Source of the DNA: Protopterus annectens
Taxonomy: Eukaryota; Chordata; Ceratodontiformes; Protopteridae
Direction of reading: 5' to 3'
Length of the DNA: 64,000 nt
NCBI RefSeq assembly: GCF_019279795.1
Contig: NC_056750.1
Location: 695,605,394-695,669,393 of the forward strand
Below the pieces are notes generated by a model, which saw only the letters and a list, made by a program, of their open reading frames with translations, was not told the origin of the DNA and made no database searches. Positions 33,241 through 45,717 of the stretch are shown here, piece by piece (position 1 is the stretch's first letter; the number at the start of each line of letters is the position of its first letter). The translations under genes and the position numbers were made by a program.

Positions 33241-36200
33241 CTCTTTATCCTATCCATATCTTCTCTGAATGTTATTAAGAACTAATCCATTTATTTGAGA
33301 TGAGAATAAAATTCGTAGTCATGGAGGCAGATCTGTCAACAGCCATGTCTTTGTCCTGTTCCTTGCATGCAGGTTCATTTGGCCACCATCTGATGCACCT
33401 GTAGCACTCTGAGGTTGCATCTGCCAATAACATTCATCTTCTGCACCTGGTCCCTGAAGGCTTTGTCTGCCTTATCTATCTCTAGGATAAGCCTTCCATG
33501 TATCTATAAAACATGTAGAAGAACATCTGTTACTTCTACTGTAAATGTCTCATTGTGCCATTCTTTTGCAGCATGACAGCTCCATTACATCTGTGGTAAT
33601 CCATGTGGATCAGTTTGTGTATACAGGACTGTCTGCACTGGACAACTACCAACTCACAACCTCCACCACCCCTGCAATAGATACTACCTTCTTCAAAGTA
33701 ATTATATAACTTATGCAACATTGTGTTAGACTGTTGTAAGGTGGCATGTGGTCCATATACAGTCACCTCACAGCAGCGGTTAAAGTGCCCATAGGAACTG
33801 CATACCTAACATAGCCCGATTATGCTTTCACTATATTCCCAGTCCCTGCATGTGTGTCAGCTATCATGCCTGTAGCCCATGACCTGTGCAGTTATCCCCC
33901 CAAAGCACTACAACTTGTCATTTTTGTACTTTGAGGCAGGGTTTGCTATTCATCCCACCATGGGAACAGCAACTATTCTGCCTGCTTCCTGTAACCTTGC
34001 TGCTTGGATACCCCCATAGCTTTCCTGCATTTTCTACCTGTTCTTAGTACTTTAACTGTGCTATCCACCCACAACACAGCACATTCTGCCATTGTTCTGC
34101 CAGTACCATTGCAGTGGTAGCACATACCAGTCAGTATGGTGAAGCAGGTGTGTGTGTAGCTATGTTTCTTGGAATTGTCCCTGCAATGAGTTATGCATTA
34201 TCAGTACACCTGGCATCACTCAGTCTAATGAGTTAGTAATAAAGAGAGAGAACCTATTACTATAAAGTTTAATATTTGTTGTGACATTTTACAATAGGTC
34301 TTAATATACAGCTGTGCTCATTGATCGTTTTTTTATTTTGCAGCCCAATATAAGATAGCAAAAAAATTACTTGCCTGCCAGAGGAAGCAGACCAGACAGT
34401 GAAGGTGTCAGGCTAAGTGCACTATATTGCTGCCTGAGAAGTATATCTCTGCTTCATGTTTGCATTTCTATTTAGCAGCTAGCCACTGCATATTTATTCA
34501 CTACTTGTATAACTTTCATATTGTTTAAATGGATTTGTAACTGAAATCCTGCCCTTAATTGTGCGGGTTATTCCTGTCATTCCCATCTGAATGCTAGCTC
34601 AACTGACCCTTGGTTTCCTACCACAGTTACTTGTTTTTCTGATTTATAGCAGTTTAGCATTTGTATGTTTCTTTGCCTCATATATCTGTGATTGTATTTA
34701 CATAGGTGTTAATTGCCATAGTCAGACTGCCATTTTGTAATGCACTTGTACTCATTTCATCTTCCTTGTCTGAGACAGTTATTCCTGGAATAGCATGGGT
34801 GAAACAACTGTAGTATAACTTGCCACTATAATGAGGCTTATTTCCATCTAGATTGTTACAGTTGTAATAAATTACCCATCCCTTATTCATGTTGATATTG
34901 TTAGGTATGTTATGTGTGATGCTGTGACAACCTGCGCAACATATCCCAACATTTGTCGCACTGTGTATTATTAACTTACATGCATTTGTTTTCCACAGGG
35001 CTGTACATTTGGTTTGTATAATTTGCCTATTTCTTGCTTGCATCACTGTCCATTGTTATACACTGATTATCACTTAGAACCTGTGCCAATATTCCATACA
35101 AAAGTCTAGGGCCATAACCAGCCATGTCCCCTGGTGTCATCCACTGTCTTATAATATGGATTCTTCACATGTTTATATCAGAATTACTCTGTTGACTTTT
35201 TGTCCTTTCAGGGCTTATCATAAGAAAATATACTATATCATACTCACCACTTTCCCTGCACTCTTACTCTCTGTTATCTTCTTCCTTTTGTTTTAAATTT
35301 ATTTGTCATTGTTTTGGGGAGTACTGGGCCCCAGCAGTTGATGTGCAGGTATGCCACATACTGCCCCATAGCCCATAGGAAAAAAACATTAATGGAGAGA
35401 AACAAAGCAGTGTCTCTGCCAGGTGATGATGATATCTTGTGGGAAGTGAACTGGAGGTCTCACTGCTAACCTTTGTGTTGTTTCTTTGGTGGAGAGCCAT
35501 AGGCTTTTTATCAGAGAGTGGCATAGAATGGGTCCTCTTGGGTCACTCAAAAGGTGATGTAGAGTTTGGTCAGGACTAAGGGGGATTAGCAGCATGGGAC
35601 TAGGACTGGCATCTTGGGGCTCATCCTTTTGTGAGTGGTAGATTAGCATAGCTACCCAGCTCTGACTATCAGCTTTTCAGTGAGATAACCAACCTATGGT
35701 GTCAGTCTTGAAGGTGACTGACTTCTGGGAGGTTCTCCTCAGGGGTAGCTTGCCAGGACAGTCCTCAACATATTCTGCCATCATTATAGTATGCCCCATC
35801 CTTGTATGGCACTCATCCTCACCTCCTTATTTTCCAATCCTTCCTGTCATCAGTTTTTCAATCTCTTTATATCTATGTATCTGCATTGTGGCCCTTTCTG
35901 CTATTGTATATGCACCTCCCCTGTCAGTCTGGTCTGTTGTTATATGTTTGTGTGTCTGGCCTTCCTACAATCCCTGTAACCTCCTCCTTATCCATATCAC
36001 CCCCCCTGTTTTATTCCCCGTCTACCATTCTTAAACCTGCCCCACATACAAAAAATTACCCTCCATCCCCTAAACCATGAGAGGTTTTCCATCTCTCTGT
36101 CCTTCTGTGTCTTCCTCTCCTTGCACTTAACTTTTTATGACTATCCTAACACCCCATTTCCTTACCATTAATAAAATAAACATAGCTGACACTTTGCCAT

Positions 36201-37146
36201 GCATTCCTTGTATGGGCTCTTAGCTGTGCCTGCTCTGCACATATGTACTGCTTTGATGCATGTGTGAACACAACATCTTCATGCTGAAGGTCTCAGGTTA
36301 TGTGACCTATTATACCATGTCCAACTCAGGTGCATGATGACTGCCATTTTTGCAACTGCACAGCTTTATTATGTAACCCTGTCCCTGGCAGCCTTGTGCT
36401 GTTTCAGGACTTACATATAGCTGATCCCCATCATGACACATTGTGCAATTCCAGTCATGGCATTTATTGCAGGGAGATCATGTTGTTATTTTTTTCTGAA
36501 TACCCCTTATGGCACCCTATGAGGCTATGACAACCCCGTAATGATTCTAGTCTACAACATACAGTTATGATACAAATAAAAAAAAGCTAATGAGGTTTGC
36601 TATACATGCCACTCATGAATGTGCACATAGCTGGATGAGACTGTTATTGCCCCTTTCTATCAATTTTAGCAAAATATTACTTATTGTAGCAACGAATAAT
36701 CTGAAACATAATGTAGTCATTTTATCTGTTCCATAACTTGAATAACAACCTGCTAAATAAAGCATTATGAAAATATTATCTGGTTGCATTACATGAGGAA
36801 TAAGTCTCTCATTACTTATTTTTCACAAACATTTAATACAAATTGTGCAGCCAGAAGACTACAAGCCTTATTATTATTATGATTATTATTTCTAAAATAC
36901 AAAACATTTGGACCATAATGCTTCTCAATAAGAAGAGGATGGAAAGCAGAATATATTTATTCTAGAGCACCAAATGAATAATAACTGATCTCAGTCTACC
37001 ACACCCCAAGCATTTTCTGCATCACTTAGGAAGCAGCTTCTACACAAAAGAAAATATTAGTCATTTCCACCAACTGTAGTCCTAATTTATAGAAGCTGCT
37101 TTCAATTTATTAGGCAGAAATTATTAGATATGTTTCAGTATCTGTA
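33241..37146. other. Unassigned sequence
   Basis: The longest unassigned stretch. Open frames exist on the minus strand (33536-33766, 34678-35046, 35306-35649) and plus strand (35696-36080) but none has a signature I recognise. The DNA is less AT-rich than its neighbours, so it could be an old transposon interior or the far side of the Harbinger element. A short ATT/ATG microsatellite lies near 36865-36890. Confidence 0.4.
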
Positions 37147-37154
37147 GATTTGTC

Positions 37155-37424
37155 AGGGTCTATATTATACAGACGAAAAATCGAAATGTCGAATGCTCAC
37201 ATGACCGTAAATGCAGAAATTCAAAATCACTGTTGTCGGAGGATGTGCCCCCCACACCCCCCACTAAATATATATTCCAATTCCGAGATAGCACTACAGT
37301 GAGGAAAGGACAAATATTCTGATCCTCACTGTACTGCGATCCAAAAAAATAAACATTGAGTTCCTGCATTTATGCTCATGTGAGCATTTGACATTTTGAC
37401 TTTTCATCACTCTAAAGTAGACCT
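37155..37424. mobile_element. Foldback/MITE element, 270 bp, exact 8-9 bp target duplication
   Basis: Left end GGGTCTATATTATACAGACG, right end TCTAAAGTAGACCT. Flanks GATTTGTC(A) at 37147-37155 and 37425-37433 are identical. The shared interior block reads, on the plus strand, gatgtgccccccacacccccc, then attccaattccgagatagca, then ctacagtgaggaaaggacaaa. Inner arms contain tcgaatgctcacatga and its complement tcatgtgagcattt. Confidence 0.88.
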
Positions 37425-37608
37425 GATTTGTCATTGTCCTGAGTCCTTAACTGCAGTACTGAGAACAATTCTAGTAAGCAGGGGCGGCTCGTGCTATCGG
37501 ACTGCCAGACTGCAGCCCTCCCACCTAGAAAAACACAAAAGAAAAATCTTTAAAACTAAAAAACAAAACAGAAAAAAAAAAAAAAAAAAGCACGAGTCCC
37601 GACTCCTC

Positions 37609-37620
37609 TGCGCATGCGCA
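37609..37620. promoter_or_regulatory. Perfect NRF1-type palindrome
   Basis: TGCGCATGCGCA is a full match to the NRF1 consensus (YGCGCAYGCGCR), 130 bp inside the left end of the hAT element and in its CpG-rich part. NRF1 sites are common in vertebrate CpG promoters. Function here is inference. Confidence 0.6.
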
Positions 37621-37891
37621 GAGGCATTTGAAGACCTCAGACTGCCTTTATCAGCAGTCCGGATAGAGAAAGACAGGTACCCAGCAATCATTGCTGCAAG
37701 TGCACCCAGGAATCAGTGCGGTGACGACTGCACAGAAGAGGAGGTCTGGACTGCTTCGGCTGCAGGCAGACCCAATGAGGAGAGAGGTAAGCTGGCAGAC
37801 CCAATGAGAGATTGAGGACTGAAAGAGGTGAGCTGCTCTCGCGGGACATATTTCGCGGGCTGGATTGCTCGGTTTTGAGGTTGCTGGATTG

Positions 37892-38056
37892 CTCCGTTTT
37901 GCGGGCGGGTTTGGTCGCTGGCTGGATTGGCTTCATTCAGGAGGTAGGTGGTCGCTGGATTGCTGCTTGGGCTGGCTGAATTGCTCGTGCTCCGTTTTGT
38001 GGGCAGGTTTGGTCGCTGGCTGGATTGGCTTCATTCAGGAGGTAGGTGGTCGCTGG
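37892..38056 (+). repeat. 98-bp-period GC-rich direct repeat
   Basis: A 67-bp segment starting ctccgttttgcgggcggg and ending ggaggtaggtggtcgctgg occurs at 37892-37958 and 37990-38056 with two differences. A third partial ggtcgctggctggatt word follows at 38048. It sits between the NRF1-type site and the splice-donor word and gives the left end of the hAT element the look of a promoter/first exon. Confidence 0.85.
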
Positions 38057-38090
38057 CTGGATTGCTTCGTTCGTCTGTTGAGACATACAG

Positions 38091-38099
38091 CAGGTAAGT
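38091..38099 (+). other. Strong splice-donor word
   Basis: CAGGTAAGT matches the consensus 5' splice site exactly, placing an exon end at 38093. It follows the CpG-rich repeated segment and precedes a (GT)n tract. A first exon of a transcript starting within the hAT element is plausible but untested. Confidence 0.45.
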
Positions 38100-38103
38100 G
38101 AAG

Positions 38104-38105
<2 letters not shown>

Positions 38106-38198
<93 letters not shown>
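38106..38198. repeat. (GT)n microsatellite
   Basis: About 46 uninterrupted GT units, just after the splice-donor word. Confidence 0.95.
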
Positions 38199-38199
<1 letters not shown>

Positions 38200-39254
38200 T
38201 GGCTTACTTAGTTCTATTACTAAGACTGAGAACAGCAAGTATTCAGGTGAAATAGTTCATACAAGCTTGGAGTGATGAATTTTTATTGGATTGTCAGCCG
38301 TTTAATTTACAGTGTTTCTAAATCATATAAAACATCAAGGGACACAGCATGCAAATACACAGATGAAGTGACCAAATGTGGGAGACTAAACAAATATTGG
38401 GTGGAGCGGCCTTTCTAATACTAACCCAGGTTACTTACATCCAGGTTTAGTTAGCTTTCTGATGGATGAACAAGTGCTACAACTGAGTCCTTTACTAGTA
38501 TCCCTATTTTGTTTGCTTAAACCCATCCAAAACAAATCCACATCTGTTGTACAGACTCCATATTGGGTATGATTCCACTCACCAAAGGATGTTAGTGCAG
38601 GAGATGTCTGCAATGCTACACAGTGGCTCAGAAGGTAAAGTTCAGAGTTGCTACTGGATAGTGATGGACATGAGAAAATATGGCCTGTTCGAAGGTCTTT
38701 TATTTTGTGGGAAAGAGTTTTTAAATTCTAAAAAGGTCCAGGTTGTTGAGTTACTGGTGCATCTAGTACAACTTGTGTTATGCTATTGTGAATCTGGCCA
38801 ATGGGTATTATCTAGACCTTCTGATTTTTTTTTGCCCTAATGAAGAGACTCATTAAAACATTAAACTGCCCCTTACATGCTTGACATCTACTGAACCACA
38901 AAAGGAAGGTTCTCAAGTGAAAAGTTCAAAGTTACAGTTTAAAATTATACTTTGTGTAGTCACATTGGTTGTCATAAATGATAGCAAAAGCAAAAAGATT
39001 TGTTCTGGCAGTGAGCAAACTCATTAACAGTTTGCAGATAAATGTCATTATGATAATAGGTATGTATGATAAGCACAGTATAATATCCTTTTTGAAATCT
39101 CAGTATTTTTGTAGCTAGTACTGCTTGTATGACCTCAGAGCTTGATTTATTTTAAATATGTTATTGAGGCCTTCAGGGGGTAACGGAAGTTTCTCTGCTT
39201 GAAATAACTAATTTAGTTCTGTATGTAGTAGCCATATGAACCAGGCAATTATAG

Positions 39255-39256
<2 letters not shown>

Positions 39257-39291
<35 letters not shown>
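39257..39291. repeat. T35 homopolymer
   Basis: A 35-base T-run. It could be the poly(A) tail of a minus-strand retroposed sequence lying to its right, but no flanking duplication was found. Confidence 0.9.
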
Positions 39292-39295
<4 letters not shown>

Positions 39296-42094
39296 GTTTA
39301 AACTCATTCAGGAAGAATTATAAGGATAATTATTTAGTCTGATCTTCTGACAGTTTCTGAGGCTGAGAGAAAAAACATTGCAGCTTGCATTGTGATTTAG
39401 CTCAACTTGAATGTCTCTCTCTGCATAACATAGTATAATAGTTACTAAAATAGTTTACATTGTCACTTAAATCAGTATCTTATTAATTACTTCTGTTTTG
39501 AAAAATACATTGTCTCAGAGCTTTACTGAAGTATTAACTTTTCCAAGGCCATGACAGTTTCATTCTCCATACAGTTTGTATGCTTTTACTGCTCTCTACT
39601 GATTCAAATTCATCTTCTTATTCAACCTTTTGTATTTCATTATGGGACTGTTACGAACATTGAAATAAGGCTGCATTTATTCTGAGGGAAGATTATTTGA
39701 ATGCATTTGCTGGGAAGCTTTGAGTCAACTATATCATGTATTCCAGTAGTCAAGAAGTGAAGCCCTGCAGTTATGTTAAAATACTAACATTTTTTTTCCT
39801 TTTGAAGCCTGTATAGAGTTAGTAGCGACAACACTTGTAACCTGTTACAGGTCCATGACAGCAAAAATTAGCATCACTATTCTTCCAAAAGGAGATTTGA
39901 AAATACAAATTTATCATTTTGTGAAACAGATACTGAGTACTCAATGAGGGACAGTTTCTGTTCTATTTCTGTTGTTGTTAATAAAGTCTTACATTATATT
40001 TATTCAATTATTCTCCATTTGTCATGCTATTAGTTGATAGTGAGATAAATGAAAAAAAAAAGATTTTTCTGCAGTAGTTGTATCTGTAATAGTTTTATCT
40101 TTTTAGGAAGTCTGCATACCAAGAGCTGTTTAAGGTGGCTAAGAATATGTAGTTGTAATTTTAAATTCGATTTTTGAGAGAATCAAATGATTATAAGGGA
40201 AGAATTTGTCTCTGCAGTGTGAAGGTTTTTGACCTGGCCAAATATCCCAGATGAGAAGGATTTGATTAGCAGCCCAACCACTGAAGTAGCCAGGCAGGGA
40301 GGGATAGGAGTGACCAGGCTGTTAGCTCACCTATTGCATGGGGAGTATTTTCATGCAGTTCTGCCACAAGAACTCTACCTGAGAGAAAGCCAAGTACTAC
40401 ATGTTTTACATTTGCGAATTCAAGGGAGGGAGAATCTGTTGAAAGGTATGCAAGTACTCTAGCTGGGAATTGTGTGGTGGAAGCATCCCCTTGCACAGAG
40501 ACCACAGAAAGACTTTTGAGTTTCAGATTTCGTACCTTTCAGAAAATTCATACGAATGCAAGACCTACTACTTTATTATCTTTCTAAGTTTATAAGAGCA
40601 ATATTTAAAAATTGTTCTTATTTTGGGGCCTTTGTCCCACTTCTATGTATGTCTTTGTCCAGATTTCTTGCTCTGAGGTTGAGAGGTATGACAAATGTGT
40701 CAGGGCCATTGCAGTCAGCCAGAGACATTTCAAATTGTGACAAACTTGTTGCACCCCACTTCCCCATGTAGTGACTCTGGATGTGTCCAAGCAAGGCAAG
40801 GAGCAGTTATGCAGTGTAAATGTGCAGACTACCCCCCCCCATCCAAGGTAAACACAAGTACTACAGTGGTTTTTCATCTGTCATTGATTTTGCAGAATGT
40901 TCTGGTTTCTATCATATTTTTATACTGTTGATATATGCTTATTATTATTCAGAAAGTGCCTTTTGCTCTGTGTTTAAGTAGCAGTGCTTTAATAACCATC
41001 AGGTAAGCTTGTCTGATATTGTAAGATGCAAGTAAGTTTTAATAAGCAGTATTGCCAACATTGAAAGCCTTTCTGTTGTTGCCATGCAGAGAATACTTAC
41101 ATAACTAGATAATGTATAAGCCTTGGGTATTGAAATGCATATGACAGTGTTTGTAATAAAGGCCAGGATTAGATTATGTTAAGCTCATTACAGGCTTTAC
41201 CTGCAAACTAAACAGAATGCCAATCTATCATGTGTGGTCCATAACATGTACAGTAATCCTTTAAGCAATTTATCTTGAGCTTGTTTCTTGTTTGCTTTTC
41301 ATTTTTTACTTTGATCATGTTTTCCCCATGAAACAAGTAGATAGTTGTCAGGCAGCAGGTCTTTTTTGGATAAGAAACATTTTTACAAGTGGGGGTAGCA
41401 CAGAGATTGCTACTTTCAGCATGTTACTTGGTACTTTAATAAAGCTGAATATAAATTATAATTAGAACTGGTGTGCAAGAGAAATGATTTGAGTTAAGTG
41501 TTGCTTGTTTTTCTTATACTTGATTTTGACTGGCATTCCAGTAATGTATTTAAAAAGTAATTTATTTTTTCATGCCTCACAACCTTTTTGTTTCCATCTA
41601 GATATTAGGTAAGCTGTCATGCAGCCAATGCATTGAAATATTTTTATTCTTCTACACTTTTTTTTTGTCTTGATTGGACTCTCATGATGATGGTTTGGCA
41701 CCCAGGGCAGCGTATTTAATTAAAGTTAGTTTTTGTGGTTTTGAGCATAGCTCCTCCCCTTTCTAGTTGGCCGCACACCTTTCCATTGACCCCACCCATT
41801 CAGCTGTCTCCTGCAAGCCCCCCTTTGATTTGAAGTCACTAGCCGCCACTGCTAGTAAGCACAGGTTTTATGTAGTATATTGAATCTATACAGTGATACT
41901 GCTACCGCCTGGAAGAGGAATTATCATTTTTTTCTTTGAGGGGAAATTGTTTGTAAAACAAGTATGTGCTACACTTTGGAGATTGAATAGAAAGCAGAAT
42001 TCTTTTATACTGAGGCACCTACTGAGTATGGTAATCCATTTAGTGTGCTATTTTCTACTGCAAAAGCAAGATTCCACTGTGAAATGTCAACTTC

Positions 42095-42310
42095 CTGAAA
42101 GTTGACACATGAAAAGAACAAAAAAAAGCCAAGAGGGAAAAAATTTCCTTTTTTTTTTCTTGCTGAGTGAAAGCCCTGTCTTGCACTCATTGATGTGGGG
42201 GGTAAGCCATCCACACCCCCTAAACTTATATTCCGACGTTCAGTGATGGGGATTACAATACTTATATATTGCAATGTTTTTAAGTTTCAATATTCTCGTC
42301 TTGAGATTCC
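42095..42310. mobile_element. Degraded foldback/MITE element (core subfamily)
   Basis: Contains ggggggtaagccatccacac, then ccccctaaacttatattccga, the same internal block as at 37.25 kb, plus a pyrimidine/purine pair of runs resembling the ccctggg palindrome. Ends and target duplication are not identifiable. Confidence 0.45.
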
Positions 42311-44399
42311 CAGGTTTGATGGAATGGTAATTCAATAAAATAATATAAACCCATATATATCTATATATACATACACACTTGCAGGCTAATAAGATGTGAT
42401 AGAGCACTAGAAGTTAAGTGGTTTCATCACAAATATAAAAACAGATTTTGTGTTATATCTGAACAACTTCTGTGATGAAAGCACATTACTTAATTCCACA
42501 ATAATCAAATTATTTTCAGGAAATGTATTTCATAGTAGTGACTATATTCATTTGAAATTTAAAGAATGACCATACTTATTTGAAAACTTAAGAGATTTTT
42601 CATAGGTATAAATTCTTAATTGCATTATGAAGAATAGTTACAGGGAAAGTAGACTACAAAGTGAAAATGTAACACGCGTATAAGAAGCAGGGTAGTATTT
42701 ATAGCCCTTTGTTTCAGCTGAGTGAAGCGGTAATCTGCAGAGAATGGTATTCCGATGATATGCATATGTAGTTAGTGGATGGTATTCACGCTGACCACAT
42801 AAATGTGCAGACTTGTAGATAAACGCACCCAATTAAGACAAAAGCATAAATATCTGGAAACATGCTTTACATGAAGAGAAGCACAGAGACCATTTACATG
42901 TAAAAGGTGCCATGCAAGTTAGTATATTACTATGATTGGTACATATAAATGCAAAAAGTCCTCATTTGCATACAAAACACATAAAGGGGCCTGAACTTGC
43001 TTAAGTGTAACATTTGGAATTACTCTAGTTAGACAGAAAATTAATTATAGAAACCAATGACATTTTAAAGTAAGAAATAATGGGAGTATATTACATTAAT
43101 TTGAAACGATTAAAATGATAAACTATTACTAAGTTCATTTGTTTTATTCATATGATGGACATATTAGAATGATTTTGGTGGATATTATAAGCTGTCATTT
43201 GTAAATGAGAAATCATTACAGCATTAGTAGAAATGATTATTGATCAGTGAAAAAGCATTTACTTTGGTGTCTTTTAGTGCATAGCTGGTAAAAATGCAGT
43301 GTTGTATTTCAGAAGTACTAATGTGGCAAGGTTGTTTTGTTGGCTCAACACGAGTCTTTACTGGGAGATTTCTGTGTCACTGATGAAATAATTGACAGTA
43401 TTATAATTACACGAAAGTGATAGGGGCTAAGAAAAGAACAGATTTGTTAAACTGCTTTCTGTACTATTGTGAACGTACTATATCAGTGCAAACATTACTT
43501 CAGTACAACTCTACTTGGCTGGCCTTTGCATGTGCATATTATTGAGGATGGCTGGCATTGTTTCATTTGTGTTAAGAGATGAGTTTGTGTGCGTATGTGT
43601 GTATGATTATTGTACTGTACTGTAGTGATATAGAACAAGGGATCAAAACAGAGAAAAGACAACTGAAATTATTTTTATAGCGTCAGCAAGCATCTATGTG
43701 GATTGCAAAGTTGCTAGAATAGACACAACTCTACTTTTTACAATGAATCTGTTGGTGACATGGAGATTTGACTTTGAATTGCAAGTTAATGAAATAATAC
43801 TTCATTAACCTATGCCATTTTATGTAATTTCTCATTTACATCTCATTGTGAGTTTAATTACTTAGGCTTATTCATGGCCATTGTGCATTAACACAAATAG
43901 CCTCTACGAATAGTGGCCTAGTAATGCTTATTCACGGACAGTGTGGATCACTGTAATGCATTTGATTAATCACTATGAAAACCAGAAATTATTTTTAAAT
44001 TTGTTTCTCTCCCTGAAGAATTGAAAGTGCATTATGTTTGTTTGGAATTAGCCAATGTAATTGTTTATTTTTATTAAATGTTACACAAACATATGTGCAT
44101 TTTAATAAAAAAAGAATATACATTTCATTTTGACAACTTACTGATGTAAAACAAAAGTGAAATGATTTAGACTGAAAATGTTACTGTAAAAGTAATTAAT
44201 TTAAGATGATTTATGAATGTCATTGCCTTGTAAGAAGTCTCCATATAAGTTCACAAACATACATAAGGTGAAAAATCTTCAACTGCCTGGTTATTCTTTT
44301 TTTGTCAATAGTCAATATTGCCTATAGCACTTCATACTCACTGTTTTCACTTTAGTCCTCCTATCCTATATTTCCTTATATTTTTCTTTCATTATTAAA
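42311..44399. other. Unassigned AT-rich sequence
   Basis: No element ends, tandem arrays or coding signature seen. This is the longest interval that looks like ordinary single-copy intergenic DNA. Confidence 0.4.
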
Positions 44400-45612
44400 C
44401 GTAAGGATTTATTTCCTTCATTTAACAATGTAATGCTGCCTAAACAATTGGGTTAACTAAAGCCAATCCTCCTCCTTTTTCTTTAAAATATAACGCCCCT
44501 CTTTTCACTGGGTCTAATCTGGATCCCCATATAAATGAAAACATAATTGACATTAATTCTTTTTCATACTATGCAGGAACCATCTATATACTCACTAAGT
44601 ATGCTCTTTTTCCCAATTACACAGAAATGATTAAATATGCTTTTATTCTGTAGGACACCTTATATGTCCTACAGAACAAACATGTATTCCTTAATTTTTG
44701 TATTATATTATCCAATTGTTGCAGTCTAAGTAAATCAGCACCAAAATGTTATACCTAATATTTATATTTCCTTTCTGTTAAACTGAATATTACTTATTCT
44801 ACTTATTATTCCTAAACCTTTACTTTTATCCTTATTTATCTCATGCCAATAGCCCTCAAATATTGATTATGTTGTTCAATAGCTACCTCCATCCAGTCTC
44901 TGTCATTAAAAGTATATCAACCACATAAGAAAAAATAACCAGTACTTTAATTCCTTTTGTATTCCTGTATCATGCTAATATTAATGATTTATCTTACAAA
45001 CGACTGTATTCATAATCATTGCAAATATAATACTACTCACTGGACATCCCTGCATTCTAATACTACTTACATCTTTTCACCACTGTTTTCAATTTATTTT
45101 CATGCACTGAAACAAATATTTTATTATCTTCTTACTTATGTTATAATCTTTCATTATGTCCTATAAAATTTCATGCTGTATCTTATCAAATGCTTTGCTC
45201 AAATTACCTACCATAAACTTAACTTTGGCCTTCCCATTCATTATGTTATTTACAGTTTCTCTCATTATCATCAGTAATTCTTGACTTCCTTTTCCCTTTC
45301 TCCCAAGTATTGTTTCTTCTGTTTTATTTACTTTATTCTCTAATACTCTTCTCTAATATTTTCATAAAAATCATACAATCTATGTTGTTTAAAACTACTG
45401 GTATCCAATTTCTTATGTTCTCGTATTACTCTTTTTCCACATAAACTTCATAGCCCCAAAACATATTTCTTTTTTCCCACACCTTGCTTTAACCATTCAT
45501 TTATTACTTCCACAAAATACTTTTTTTACCAATCTAGTATGTCTTTATACACATGATTTTCAATCTCATCTAATCCTGTGGCTGATTAATGTTTACTGTC
45601 TAACACATCATT
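44400..45612 (-). pseudogene. Tx1/L1-type LINE reverse transcriptase, heavily decayed
   Basis: Translating the minus strand in mixed frames gives, in order, ATGLDEIENHVYKDIL (45590 region, the S.G.DGI..E.YK block), AFDKIQHEILXDIMKDY (45180, with stops), GMQGCPVSSIIF-like (45040, the (R)QGCPLSP block) and VDILLMTETGWR (44910, the ADDI..M block). The QGCP form and spacing indicate the L1/Tx1 side, not CR1. Many stops and frameshifts. It lies directly downstream, in element sense, of CR1-like copy C, which inserted into it. Confidence 0.65.
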
Positions 45613-45717
45613 CATTTAGGTTCATAGGTAAGTTCATAAGTAGGTACTAGGCTATCGGCCCGAGGGCCTAAGTAAGCTTAGCCAACAGGGTTCCCTGGCT
45701 TATGCCACCCAAGAAAG

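Larger units (their letters stand above)
37479..41851. mobile_element. hAT-type DNA element, 4.4 kb, exact 8-bp target duplication
   Basis: Left end CAGGGGCGGCTCGTGC and right end, read inversely, CAGTGGCGGCTAGTGAC are typical hAT inverted ends (CAG...CTG). CTAGTAAG flanks both sides exactly (37471-37478 and 41852-41859). The left 600 bp is CpG-rich with direct repeats and a strong splice-donor word. I find no hAT dimerisation motif or other transposase signature in the remaining ~3.7 kb on either strand, so it is either a deletion derivative or it carries non-transposase DNA. Confidence 0.88.

Noticed and set aside
34678-35046. 122-residue minus-strand frame with several Cys as a small zinc protein
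   Set aside because: The Cys/His spacing fits no family I know, and the frame has no supporting context.
37396-37815. 139-residue plus-strand frame as a gene
   Set aside because: It crosses the hAT element's left boundary and an A-rich run; no domain recognised.
38547-38840. Possible hAT transposase exon
   Set aside because: No match to the dimerisation motif, BED zinc finger or DDE region could be seen.
39257-39291. Poly(A) tail of a processed pseudogene on the minus strand
   Set aside because: Sequence to the right has no coding similarity I can see and no flanking duplication was found.
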